Shown piece by piece: positions 19,423 through 28,167 of a stretch of 64,000 nt of DNA. Origin of the DNA: Candidatus Villigracilis propinquus (GTDB lineage Bacteria; Chloroflexota; Anaerolineae; Anaerolineales; Villigracilaceae). Location of the stretch: assembly GCA_016714565.1 (NCBI GenBank), contig JADKDM010000021.1, forward strand, positions 1 to 64,000, written 5' to 3'. The number at the start of each line of letters is the position of its first letter. The stretch's first letter is position 1. Below the pieces are notes generated by a model, which was given only the letters and a program-made list of their open reading frames with translations, was not told where the DNA came from and ran no database searches. The position numbers and the translations under genes were made by a program.

Positions 19423-21175
19423 ATGGAACAGGATTTCTTCAAACTTGGGGTTCAGGCGGCCAACACCGGGGACTACCAAAAGGCGCAAGCATATTTCAGT
19501 CAATTCGTTCAAGCCAACCCCAATTCTGAAAAAGGCTGGTTATATTTGGGGCATTGTTTGGCAGACGCGGAAAAAAGAGTTACCTGCTACCAAAGGGTCT
19601 TAAGAATAAATCCATCCAACGAAGAAGCTCAAAGAGCTTTATCTGCCTTGAGCCAGCCCAATCGTCCCCGGGAAATCAATCAGGATTTGTATGAGCGTCA
19701 ACCGGCGCCGGTGCGATCCACAGAAAAAGCGAGGCAAATGCCACCAAGCCAGACGGCGAAACCTCATAAGCGTTCTGTCAACATAGTCACAATACTTATT
19801 GGCTTTGTTGTGGGGTTGATCGTATGCGTGGGCATTGTTTGTGTTGCTATATCTCAAATGAGTCCCAAGACTCAGGCGCTTCCGACCCTAACCCCAATCC
19901 CAACACCATCCCTGCCGGAACTCAACACTGCTGTTCTGCCGCCAGCAGTGGCTCCTGCCGGCGCAGGCAAGGCATGTTTGGGGTTTTGGGAACGCGGCAT
20001 TGCCTGTCTTGATGAGCGAGGCTGGCAAATATACAATAACGAAAACATGGGTTTTCTCAAGTGAATACATTACAACAGGAACAATCTGCCCGGATGGTCG
20101 CCTGGCAGTTGCACATACCTACGGCTTCGCTCGGGGCTACGACCAGCAATGGGAGCAGATTCCTGAAGTTGGGGAAGGGCGTAGCGGGGTGAGAGGGCTG
20201 GCTTGCGACAGGGACAACCGTCTTTGGGTCGCACACTACAAGGGAGTCAGCCGCTACGCCGACGGAGCCTGGCAAACCTATGGTTTGGACTTACTTGCAA
20301 TGGGCGAAATGGTAAAAGAATATGTCACCACAATTGTTGCCGCTCCCGATGGCAAGATTTGGGCGCTGACCCCAAAAGGCGTGGCGTTGTTCACAGATGA
20401 AAAGTGGACGATATTCCAGGACGGGCAGGGTTTCATCGGAATCCCATCAGCCCTGGCTTTGGATGCAACTGGCCGCCCATGGGTCTGGGTTGGCGACGGC
20501 GTGGCGGTCTACGAAAACGGAAATTGGAAACAATTCAAGACCACCGCTCCCACGTTTCCCGAATTGATCAGCCTGGATTCCAGGGGCTGGTACTGGATGG
20601 GGACTTTCGACAAAGGCGTCGCGGTTTTCGATGGCGCAACCTGGTCAAGTTACAACCGGGATACGCAAAACCTTTCAAACAATAGGATAACCGCACTGGC
20701 TACTGATAGCCTCGGCCGAGTCTGGGCGGGGACCTGGTATGGGCTGTCCGTTTTCGATGGCTCTCAGTGGCAGACATACAGGATGGACAATGCCGATCTG
20801 CTGGATAACAGGATAACGTTTGTAGCAGTGGAACGGGATGGCCCAACCCTGCCATCCCCGGTTGAAAAGCAAAAGGGTTCCCTGACCGGCACATTACCCA
20901 TACCCGGGAAGCGCGTGGAACTCTGCAGCGAAGCTATTGATAATCCCTCTGGCAACACACCATGCGCCGGGCAGGCTTTCAGCATGTCCACACAAAGTAA
21001 TAACCAGGGCGTTTTCATTTTTGAGAATATTCCGCCCGGGTATTATTACCTGATTGCAGAAACGGGCAATGGTTGGGCTGAGTTGTTCGACCAACTCGGG
21101 GTTTTCAGCGAGATGGTACTGATCAAACCCGGGGAGTTATACGACCTTGGCACATTGGAGTTCATAACGAATTGA
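19423..21175 (+). pseudogene. TPR, transmembrane, beta-propeller and Cna-B-like protein, split by one frameshift
   Basis: ATG 19423 has GGAG at 19410-19413. The first frame (to 20064) holds a TPR-like N-terminus (FFKLGVQAANTGDYQKAQAYF), a TM helix (IVTILIGFVVGLIVCVGIVCVAI), a Pro/Thr linker and the start of a propeller (ACLDERGWQIYN). It ends in TGA at 20062-20064. The second frame takes over at once (SSEYITTGTICPDGRLAVAH) and runs to 21175. It carries two-component-regulator-type blades (GLACDRDNRLWVAHYKGVSR; ALATDSLGRVWAGTWYGLSV) and a C-terminal prealbumin/Cna-like domain (GVFIFENIPPGYYYLIAETG). A single indel at the GGGTTTTCTCAAG stretch (about 20048-20060) explains the break. TPRs would sit in the cytoplasm and the propeller outside. 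Confidence 0.8.
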
Positions 21176-21258
21176 GAAGGGAACAACAACTAGCCTGCAA
21201 AATTTACAGTCCGCTATAGTGCTAGAATTGTTCACATGAAGATGAAATGGAGAAACCT

Positions 21259-22116
21259 ATGATACCCACCTTGCCTTTTGGCCGCACAGGCCATGAAAGT
21301 ACACGCACCATCTTTGGCGCGGCTGCGTTTTGGGATACGCCGCAAAAAGATGTGGATGCAACCATGGAGCTTGTCCTGCAAAACGGAGTCAACCACGTAG
21401 ATACGGCAGCCAGCTATGGCAAAGCCGAACTGGTTCTGGGAGATTGGATTCGGCGCAACGGCAAACCGTTCTTTCTCGCCACCAAAACGGACCAACGCAC
21501 CAGACAGGCCGCCTACGACCAGATCCGCCGCTCGCTGGACCTGTTGCATGTTCCCCAGGTGGACATGATCCAACTCCACGCCTTGCATGAAGAAGCAGAT
21601 TGGGCTACCGCATTCGGCCCGGGCGGTGTGCTCGAAGCGGTCATACAAGCGCGTGACGAAGGACTTGTCCGCTTCATTGGCGTGACGGGGCATGGTGTGC
21701 CGGTCCCTGAGTTTCATTTGCGCTCCCTCGCTCAATTTGACTTTGATTCTGTGCTGCTCCCCTACAGCTTTATCATGATGCAAAACCCACGCTACGCTGA
21801 AAACTTCAACAAGGTGCTTGAGATTTGCAGGGAACGAAACATTGCCGTGCAAACGATCAAAGGCATCACCCGCTCCCCGTGGAAAGACGTGCAGCAGAAT
21901 CGCACCACCTGGTACCGTCCGCTGGAAGAGCAAGCAGATATTGACCTCGCCATGCACTGGGTATTGGGCAACCCGCAGGTTTTCCTGAACACAGCCGGTG
22001 ATATCCACCTGCTGCCGAGTGTTCTTGATTCAGCGCATCGTTTTACGTCCCGCCCCGGCGATCATCAAATGCAGGAGCTCAGTCAGCGGCTTCAGATGGA
22101 ACCGCTCTTTGAGTAA
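21259..22116 (+). CDS. Aldo/keto reductase family protein
   Basis: An NAD(P)H-dependent oxidoreductase of the AKR superfamily. ATG 21259 (MIPTLPFGRTG) is preferred, since GGAG lies 6 nt upstream; ATG 21247 is possible. The TIM-barrel signature includes the catalytic Asp and Tyr in VDTAASYGKAE, Lys in LATKTD and His in IQLHAL. The C-terminal NADP-binding region is less typical. At about 285 residues it resembles the short AKR types common in anaerobes and Chloroflexota. No substrate can be deduced. It is the first of a long run of undamaged genes and stands alone. Confidence 0.85.
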   Translation: MIPTLPFGRTGHESTRTIFGAAAFWDTPQKDVDATMELVLQNGVNHVDTAASYGKAELVLGDWIRRNGKPFFLATKTDQRTRQAAYDQIRRSLDLLHVPQVDMIQLHALHEEADWATAFGPGGVLEAVIQARDEGLVRFIGVTGHGVPVPEFHLRSLAQFDFDSVLLPYSFIMMQNPRYAENFNKVLEICRERNIAVQTIKGITRSPWKDVQQNRTTWYRPLEEQADIDLAMHWVLGNPQVFLNTAGDIHLLPSVLDSAHRFTSRPGDHQMQELSQRLQMEPLFE

Positions 22117-22223
22117 CGAAAGTCATCGGACACATAAGCCGTTCAAAGGTTTATAATCCACAAGTCAGCTCAACGATCCATATTGAGCTTTCTGGAAACA
22201 CATCAAACCCAAGGAGAATAAAA

Positions 22224-22448
22224 ATGGCATACTCATTAGACACAACCGTTGGCGATATCATGAAAGACACACAAGCGTTGGAAATCCTGGAGAAGCACGT
22301 CCCCGGCGTTTCCAAGAATCCCATGATCGGAATGGCAAAGGGCTTCACCCTCAAGCAGATCCTCGCCATGCCGCAGGCCAAGGAATTTGGGCTGACCGAG
22401 GAAATGGTAAAGAAAGTTTTGACAGAGATCAACGCCGTCAAGAAGTAA
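22224..22448 (+). CDS. DUF1858-like small helical protein
   Basis: A 74-residue protein beginning MAYSLDTTVGDIMKDTQALE, with strong AAGGAG before the ATG. The 'TVGDIM.D..A..IL.K..PG' opening and 'FTLKQILAMPQAKEFGLTEE' resemble DUF1858, and the small helical domain seen at the C-terminus of some glycosidases. The Cys pair found in redox-active DUF1858 proteins is absent, so a disulfide role is unlikely. It is followed at once by a strong terminator, which supports a short abundant single-gene transcript. Confidence 0.7.
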   Translation: MAYSLDTTVGDIMKDTQALEILEKHVPGVSKNPMIGMAKGFTLKQILAMPQAKEFGLTEEMVKKVLTEINAVKK

Positions 22449-22465
22449 TTGACAAGCTGGAATAC

Positions 22466-22503
22466 AAAAAGCCCTGGAGACAGAAATGTTTCCGGGGCTT
22501 TTT
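22466..22503 (+). terminator. Rho-independent terminator after the DUF1858-like gene
   Basis: The arms AAAAAGCCCTGGA and TCCGGGGCTTTTT form a 13-bp stem with one G-U pair, ending in a T run on the plus strand. Confidence 0.85.
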
Positions 22504-22515
22504 GGTATCGGCTAA

Positions 22516-22550
22516 AAAGTGACAGTCACCTTAAAGGTGACTGTCACTTT
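22516..22550. repeat. Near-perfect 35-bp palindrome
   Basis: Arms AAAGTGACAGTCACCTT (22516-22532) and AAGGTGACTGTCACTTT (22534-22550) are exact complements around one base. It sits between two convergent genes, 8 nt from the kinase stop codon, and on the minus strand it is followed by T-rich sequence. It could end the minus-strand transcript or be an independent palindromic repeat. Confidence 0.85.
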
Positions 22551-22557
22551 GACATTG

Positions 22558-23253
22558 CTACAACGGTATCGTAAAGAAGAATGAACTTCCCTGTCCCTTT
22601 TCACTCTCAAACCAGGTCTCGCCATCGTGCAGGGAAATGATGTGCTCCACGATCTTCAGTCCCAGCCCAAAGCCGAGGCGCGGATCGTTCTTGTCTTCGA
22701 GGATCGTCTCGAAAGGCTCAAAGACCCGTTCCTGATCCTCTTCTGCAATGCCAATCCCCGTGTCACTGACCTCGAACAGGATCTGGTTGCGCTCATTCAC
22801 TACAGTGACAGTGATCGTCCCACGCTCGGTGAATTTGATCGCGTTGTGGAGATAATTCAACAAAGCCTGTGACAAACGAAGCGGGTCGCCTTCAATGGTT
22901 GGCAGGTTTTCTGGAATTTCCTCTTCCAGTGTGATGCCGCCCTTCCGCTCGATCAACTGATCGGCAATGGTCATCACACCATCCAGCAAAGCGTAAATAT
23001 CCACATCCTGCAGATCCAGTTCCATACGGTCGGTGACGGTGTAGGCGTAATCCTGAAAATCGTTCACCTGTCCAATGAGCGGAGCCAGCGCCGCCTGAAT
23101 ATATTCGATCGGCGAATCCGCCACGTCGATATAATCCTCCAATTCCTCCACACGGTACAGGTCATTGACCTTGGCCTGCACTTCGGCCAGTCCCTTGCGC
23201 ATGTAGGCGGACATTTTGTATAGATATTCACTGCCTTTTTCAGAGTCTGTCAT
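22558..23253 (-). CDS. HATPase-domain sensor kinase-like protein lacking an H-box
   Basis: A 231-residue cytoplasmic protein with the ATP-binding core of histidine kinases: N-box NYLHNAIKFT, G1 DTGIGI, F-box VFEPFE, G2 GFGLGL. The N-terminal half (MRKGLAEVQAKVNDLYRVEE; PLIGQVNDFQDYAYTVTDRM) is helical where a HisKA domain would be, yet contains no histidine, so it cannot autophosphorylate in the usual way. There are no membrane segments or sensor domain. GGGAGA precedes the start. It lies 36 nt after the SH3-like anchored protein, in an apparent operon with the ABC exporter. It may be an anti-sigma-type or partner kinase. Confidence 0.78.
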   Translation of the reverse strand: MTDSEKGSEYLYKMSAYMRKGLAEVQAKVNDLYRVEELEDYIDVADSPIEYIQAALAPLIGQVNDFQDYAYTVTDRMELDLQDVDIYALLDGVMTIADQLIERKGGITLEEEIPENLPTIEGDPLRLSQALLNYLHNAIKFTERGTITVTVVNERNQILFEVSDTGIGIAEEDQERVFEPFETILEDKNDPRLGFGLGLKIVEHIISLHDGETWFESEKGQGSSFFFTIPL

Positions 23254-23289
23254 ATATTTCTCCCGATCGGATTTTTTATATACGCTTTC

Positions 23290-24120
23290 CTATGGCTGCG
23301 GCCAATCCAAGTCAACCGCGGCGGAGTAGCCTTGTTTTCCAGCTGCGTACAACAATCCACTGGAGGGAGCGGTGCAGCCTGGCTGATCCTCAATGATGAG
23401 GTTCGTGTTGTCCAATATCCCGAGGACGGTGAACTCAAGCACGCCTTCCTTGCAAACCCATGCTTCAATGATGAACTGCGGACTACGTCCATTCTCGCGC
23501 TCACTTATTTCCAGCCTGTTCGAGTCATCCCAAAGGATGTTCACAAAATCTTCAGCCCGTGAGATTCGTATATTCTCTGGGGGCTTGTAATCCTGCCAGA
23601 GGGGAATTTGGTATTTGCCCGGGTAGTAAATTTCAAGGCTGGCGATCTCTGCACCGCCCAAGTCAACCGGCTTGACCTCCACCCAACACGTTACCGCCTC
23701 TCCAGTGCTGGATTCGAAATTCACCAAAAGCCATTGGTCCGTCACGTCCCTGCCAAGTACATTGACACGGTTGTTCCGAAATAAATCCGCAAGACCAACA
23801 TAAGGTCCCGGTCCGCTCAGGCAATCCAACTTATCTACATTTACCCTGCCCGTCAAAATGGCAAAGGTTGGCGTAATGGACGGCGTTGGGATGGGGGTTT
23901 CTGTAAACGAGGGGGGCGTTCCTGTCTTCGTAACAGAGACCGTGGATGTCGGGGTCTTCGCAGTTCCAATGATCGCCGCTGTCTCAGCATTGTCATCCGC
24001 AAAAGAGGGTGCGGTCGTGACCGAATTGTCCGAAGTCAATTTGAACACAAATAAAAAGGCAGCAATAACCAAAAGAACGGACACACCAGCTAAAATGTTT
24101 TTTGTTTTTTTATCGGCCAT
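23290..24120 (-). CDS. Membrane-anchored protein with SH3-like extracellular domain
   Basis: A 276-residue protein: cytoplasmic N-terminus MADKKTKN, one TM helix (ILAGVSVLLVIAAFLFVFKL), a Thr/Pro-rich linker (TPPSFTETPIPTPSITPTF), then an SH3b-like fold (CLSGPGPYVGLADLFRNNRV...WLLVNFESSTGEAVTCWVEV) and a C-terminal beta domain with three Cys. This layout is common for Chloroflexota surface proteins. It lies 45 nt downstream of the second ABC gene on the same strand and is followed by the kinase-like gene, so co-transcription is likely. Function is unknown. Confidence 0.7.
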   Translation of the reverse strand: MADKKTKNILAGVSVLLVIAAFLFVFKLTSDNSVTTAPSFADDNAETAAIIGTAKTPTSTVSVTKTGTPPSFTETPIPTPSITPTFAILTGRVNVDKLDCLSGPGPYVGLADLFRNNRVNVLGRDVTDQWLLVNFESSTGEAVTCWVEVKPVDLGGAEIASLEIYYPGKYQIPLWQDYKPPENIRISRAEDFVNILWDDSNRLEISERENGRSPQFIIEAWVCKEGVLEFTVLGILDNTNLIIEDQPGCTAPSSGLLYAAGKQGYSAAVDLDWPQP

Positions 24121-24165
24121 GCGGGAAGTATACAGAAGTCAGAGAGCAATGGCAAGCCCTCTCGC

Positions 24166-25962
24166 CTACTCCTGAAAGCCCGTTTTATACAGTTCGTAAT
24201 ACATGCCTTGTTTTGCGAGCAGCTCGCTGTGCGTGCCTTCCTCGGCGATCTTCCCGCCTTCAATGACCACGATCCTGTCCGCGCTCGTAATGGTGGATAG
24301 GCGATGTGCGATGACAAAGGATGTGCGTCCCTTCAGTAGCTTGATCAACGCACGCTGGATGATCTGCTCGGTCTGAATATCCACAGAGGATGTGGCTTCA
24401 TCTAGGATCAAAATGCGCGGGTCCGCCAACAGCGCGCGCGCAAAGGAGATCAACTGGCGCTGTCCCACACTCAGGGTCGCGCCGCCTTCCTCTACAGATG
24501 TTTCGTAGCCGTCCTTCAAATCAAGAATAAAATCATGCGCGCCAACTGCCCTGGCTGCGGAGATCACATCTTCATCACTCGCATCCAAACGCCCGAACAA
24601 AATATTTTCCTTCACGCTGCCATTGAACAGGAACGGGTCTTGCAGCACCATGCCCATCTGTCGGCGCAGAGATTGCTGAGTCACCTCACGCAAGTCCACA
24701 CCGTCCAGGCGCAAACAGCCGTCCGTTGGGTCATGGAAGCGGGTAAGTAATTTGACGATGGTCGTCTTGCCCGCGCCCGTCTCCCCAACCAGGGCAACCG
24801 TCTCACCGGCTTTTACATCCAAATTTATTTGATCGAGGACAAGGGTCGGGTCATCGGAATAATGGAAGGAGACATTTTCGAATCGCACCCCGCCGATAAT
24901 TGATTCCATCTCTTTGGCATTCGCTGCATCTTGAACATCGATGGGCGTATTGAGTAATTCCAGAATACGCTCGCCGCCAGCCATTGTGGATTGGAGCGTA
25001 TCGAAGCGGCGGCTCAGATCACGGATCGGCTCGAAGAAGCGGTCCACATACAGCACGAAAGCGATCAACACCCCCGGCGTAATCGACTCGCCCAATACCG
25101 CCGTCCCGCCGACGTATACAACCAGCGCAGTCGCGATCGCGCCGAGGATATCCACAACGGGCGTGAACACAGAAGCAACCTTGGCCGCATCCAAACTTGT
25201 CTCGTAAAAATAGCGATTGACATATTCCTTGAAGGTCTTGTAATTCCGCTCCTGACGAGAAAACGCCTGCACCACCCGCACGCCATTGACACTCTCGGCC
25301 AGCACGGAATTCGTCCATGAAACTGCGGCGCGTACCCTGCGATAATTTTTTCGTGCGATGGAACGAAATGCGATTGTCGCCAAAACCATGATGGGTAAAA
25401 CAGCGAATGTCAGCATGGACAGCTTGAAGTTCAACGCGATCATCGCGATAAGCGTACCGATAATGCCCAGCATATTACGGACAATTGCCAGCACCGCCCA
25501 GGTGATGAACTCACGCAGAGTTCCCACATCATTAATGACGCGCGTGATCACTCGTCCCACGCTGTAGCGGTTGTAAAAACTCAACGAGAGTTTTTGCAAA
25601 TGCTCAAACATCGCCATGCGCACATCATACAAAACATGCTGACCCACACGAGACATGATGCGCACGCGCAGATAATTTACTCCCAATTGAACGATGGACA
25701 CGCCAAGAAAGATCAGCACAGTCTGCTTCAACGAGATAACATCATTGGCTTTAATACCATCATCGATCGCGAGTTTCACAAAATATGGCCCGGAAACGGA
25801 AGCCGCCGTCACGAGGATCATAAAGAACAAAGCAAGCAGCAACTGCCCCATGTACGGCTTCACGAAGCGCAAAAGTCCGCGCGCAACTTTGGGGTCGTAC
25901 ATCTTGTCGAGGATCTCCTCTGACTGGGTGATGAAGGTTGGCGGGATAATTTTGGTTGTCAT
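24166..25962 (-). CDS. ABC exporter, fused permease/ATPase, subunit B
   Basis: A 598-residue half-transporter of the type IV (MsbA/BmrA-like) exporter group. An N-terminal six-helix domain (GLLRFVKPYMGQLLLALFFM onward) is followed by an ATPase with Walker A GETGAGKTT, signature LSVGQRQ, Walker B ILILDEATSSVD with the catalytic Glu present, and a switch His in VIAHRLST. The signature departs from LSGGQ by one residue (Gly to Val). Its start lies one base after the stop of the upstream subunit, a sign of translational coupling. Together they should form a heterodimer exporting lipid, peptide or drug-like substrates. Confidence 0.92.
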   Translation of the reverse strand: MTTKIIPPTFITQSEEILDKMYDPKVARGLLRFVKPYMGQLLLALFFMILVTAASVSGPYFVKLAIDDGIKANDVISLKQTVLIFLGVSIVQLGVNYLRVRIMSRVGQHVLYDVRMAMFEHLQKLSLSFYNRYSVGRVITRVINDVGTLREFITWAVLAIVRNMLGIIGTLIAMIALNFKLSMLTFAVLPIMVLATIAFRSIARKNYRRVRAAVSWTNSVLAESVNGVRVVQAFSRQERNYKTFKEYVNRYFYETSLDAAKVASVFTPVVDILGAIATALVVYVGGTAVLGESITPGVLIAFVLYVDRFFEPIRDLSRRFDTLQSTMAGGERILELLNTPIDVQDAANAKEMESIIGGVRFENVSFHYSDDPTLVLDQINLDVKAGETVALVGETGAGKTTIVKLLTRFHDPTDGCLRLDGVDLREVTQQSLRRQMGMVLQDPFLFNGSVKENILFGRLDASDEDVISAARAVGAHDFILDLKDGYETSVEEGGATLSVGQRQLISFARALLADPRILILDEATSSVDIQTEQIIQRALIKLLKGRTSFVIAHRLSTITSADRIVVIEGGKIAEEGTHSELLAKQGMYYELYKTGFQE

Positions 25963-25963
25963 C

Positions 25964-27793
25964 TTAATGATCCGACTTTCTTTGCATCAATGTATTCTCG
26001 TGCTTCTCACCTTCGGGCTTGGCGCCATCGATCTCTTTCACCAATTCCACTTCATCTGCAAACCTGGCCTGCCCCACCAATTGCAGATCGTGGATTTCTT
26101 TATACAAGCCGCCTTCTTTCAACAACTCGTGATGCGTACCACGCTGGATGATGCGGCCTTTATCCATCACAATGATCATGTCCGCGCGCCGCACCGTTGA
26201 CAGGCGATGCGCGATGACAAAAGTGGTCCTGCCTTCCATCAACTTATCCAACGCAGCCTGGATAAGTTTTTCGGTTTGCGTATCCACGCTCGAAAGAGAA
26301 TCGTCCAGGATCAATATGCGCGGATTCATCAACAGCGCGCGCGCAATTGCCACACGCTGGCGCTGCCCGCCGGAAAGAGTCACACCGCGCTCGCCGACCA
26401 CGGTCTCATAGCCGTTCGGAAATCCCTCGATAAATTCATGCGCCTGCGCCGCCCTCGCCGCCGCAACGACCTCATCCATTGTGGCATCAGGCCGTCCATA
26501 AGCAATATTGTTTTTGATCGAATCCGAGAACAGCAGGGACGTTTGCAGCACGATGCCGATCTGATTTCTCAACATAGCCAGATCAAGGTCGCGGACATCA
26601 ACGCCGTCCGCCAAGACCACACCTTCACTGACATCATAAAAACGCGGGATGAGATTCACAAAGGAGGTTTTCCCCGAACCTGTGGGACCGATCAACGCGA
26701 TCAAACGGTTCGGCTCGACCTTCAAGTTGATACCATCCAACGAGGCATTTTTCTCGTTTTGATATTTCAGCCCTACCTCGCGGAACTCGATCTCGCCGCG
26801 CAGATTCTCCAACTTCACTGCGCCCGCCTTGGACTGAATGGCTGGCGCAACGTCCAACACTTCCAGCACACGTTGCGCACCAGCAGCCGCTTCACCGCCT
26901 GCATTGACGAGTCCTGTCAACGCTTGCGCGGGTTCTGCCATCATCAAGATATAGGCATTGAAGGCGGCAATCGCACCAATGGTGAGAGTCCCGTGAATAA
27001 CCATCTGTCCGCCAAACCACAGGATCAACATCGTGCTGATCAGAGTCAACCAGTTTGTGGTTGGCATGATCTTTGCCCACTCATCGATCACTTTTACCCA
27101 AGTGGTGAAGACTGACCTGTTGGCTTTTTCAAAACGTTCCGTCTCGTAACTTTCACGGGCAAACGCCCGCACCACCTGCACGCCCGTCACATTCTCCTGC
27201 AAGCGGTTGGACACTTCCCCCACAGCCGTATCCACCGCAAAGAATAATTTACCGATCTTGGTGCCAAAGCTGGAAGTCATCAAAATCAACGGGATGATCG
27301 GCAGCAGTGAGATGATCGCCAGAGACGGATTCATGGAAAACATCACAAACAGGATACCAAAAGACAAAAACACAAAGCGGACCAACTCTGCAATGGACGA
27401 GCCTGCAAACCGCTCGATAGAACGCACATCCTCAATACAGCGCGAGATCAACTGTCCGCTTTGCGCATGGTCGTGGTAGGAGAATGGCAGGTATTGAATG
27501 TGATCGTACAAACGATTACGCAGATCATAGCCAACATTGACCGCGATCCATTCGGAAAGGTATCGGTTGGCTAAATTCAATAGCGCGGAACCAAGCCCGA
27601 GCGCAAACAAAAGAAGCGCAGAACGGACCAGGTCATTCGTTTTTCCGCCAACGAGTCCATCGTCAATTACTGATTGAAGGATGCGCGGCACGAACAGGTT
27701 GAGGCCAGTCAACGTGAGCAGCAAGACAAGCGATATCAAAACCTGCCAAAGATACGGTTTGAGAAAAGTGGAGATGCGAAGTAGGTTTTTCAT
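25964..27793 (-). CDS. ABC exporter, fused permease/ATPase, subunit A
   Basis: A 609-residue half-transporter with six TM helices (starting LKPYLWQVLISLVLLLTLTG) and an ATPase with Walker A GPTGSGKTS, a canonical LSGGQRQ signature and Walker B ILILDDSLSSVD. The catalytic Glu after the Walker B Asp is replaced by Asp, which in known heterodimeric exporters (TmrAB, TM287/288, BmrCD) marks the degenerate ATP site. Subunit B carries the altered signature that would complete that same site, so the pair is internally consistent. The C-terminal tail (VKEIDGAKPEGEKHENTLMQ) is charged. It is first in the apparent operon. Confidence 0.92.
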   Translation of the reverse strand: MKNLLRISTFLKPYLWQVLISLVLLLTLTGLNLFVPRILQSVIDDGLVGGKTNDLVRSALLLFALGLGSALLNLANRYLSEWIAVNVGYDLRNRLYDHIQYLPFSYHDHAQSGQLISRCIEDVRSIERFAGSSIAELVRFVFLSFGILFVMFSMNPSLAIISLLPIIPLILMTSSFGTKIGKLFFAVDTAVGEVSNRLQENVTGVQVVRAFARESYETERFEKANRSVFTTWVKVIDEWAKIMPTTNWLTLISTMLILWFGGQMVIHGTLTIGAIAAFNAYILMMAEPAQALTGLVNAGGEAAAGAQRVLEVLDVAPAIQSKAGAVKLENLRGEIEFREVGLKYQNEKNASLDGINLKVEPNRLIALIGPTGSGKTSFVNLIPRFYDVSEGVVLADGVDVRDLDLAMLRNQIGIVLQTSLLFSDSIKNNIAYGRPDATMDEVVAAARAAQAHEFIEGFPNGYETVVGERGVTLSGGQRQRVAIARALLMNPRILILDDSLSSVDTQTEKLIQAALDKLMEGRTTFVIAHRLSTVRRADMIIVMDKGRIIQRGTHHELLKEGGLYKEIHDLQLVGQARFADEVELVKEIDGAKPEGEKHENTLMQRKSDH

Positions 27794-27870
27794 AAACGGG
27801 GATTTTAGGATACCACAAAAAATAAACAGGAATTTGATGCTATCTATCTTTTTTATCAGCGAACGGAAAA

Positions 27871-27904
27871 ATAAATCGGACTGATTTCCATCAGTCCGAT
27901 TTAT
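27871..27904 (-). terminator. Terminator for the FNT-RAM operon
   Basis: Arms ATAAATCGGACTGAT and ATCAGTCCGATTTAT form a perfect 15-bp stem around TTCC. Read on the minus strand it is followed by a T-rich run, 18 nt after the RAM gene stop. Confidence 0.88.
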
Positions 27905-27921
27905 GGAACATACATATTTTC

Positions 27922-28152
27922 CTAGACGTCAACCGCGAGGCAGGTAAGCGTTTGCTCCACACCAGGGATGGGCTGGATCTCCAATGCTGTGATCGCGCCT
28001 AGTTTCGCAATATCGGCAGCCTCGACCACAGCGACACCATCATAGGGGCCGAAGGTCATATGAGCCTCTACAACACCCGTTATTTTTCGAAGGCTATTTA
28101 CAACATCCTTCACATCACCTGCACGAATCTTGATCATGATATACGCCTTCAT
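27922..28152 (-). CDS. Stand-alone Lrp/AsnC ligand-binding (RAM) domain protein
   Basis: A 76-residue protein (MKAYIMIKIRAGDVKDVVNS...VVEAHMTFGPYDGVAVVEA) that is only the alpha-beta RAM/AsnC_trans_reg domain, without the usual DNA-binding helix-turn-helix. Such single domains form ring oligomers that bind small effectors at subunit interfaces. It lies 15 nt after the formate/nitrite-family channel gene and shares its terminator, so it may sense the transported anion or a metabolite and modulate the channel. That is inference from context. Confidence 0.85.
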   Translation of the reverse strand: MKAYIMIKIRAGDVKDVVNSLRKITGVVEAHMTFGPYDGVAVVEAADIAKLGAITALEIQPIPGVEQTLTCLAVDV

Positions 28153-28167
28153 ATCTGCTCCTTTTGA

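Noticed and set aside
21232..22008. A 258-codon minus-strand frame opposite the aldo/keto reductase
   Set aside because: Antisense shadow; the plus-strand frame carries the catalytic tetrad of the family.
23250..23504. A minus-strand ORF overlapping the SH3-like anchored protein
   Set aside because: It is an alternate-frame shadow within a gene that has a clear TM helix and linker in the other frame.
26207..27115. A 302-codon plus-strand frame opposite the ABC subunit A gene
   Set aside because: Antisense to a complete ABC transporter with all motifs in place; no start signal or domain.
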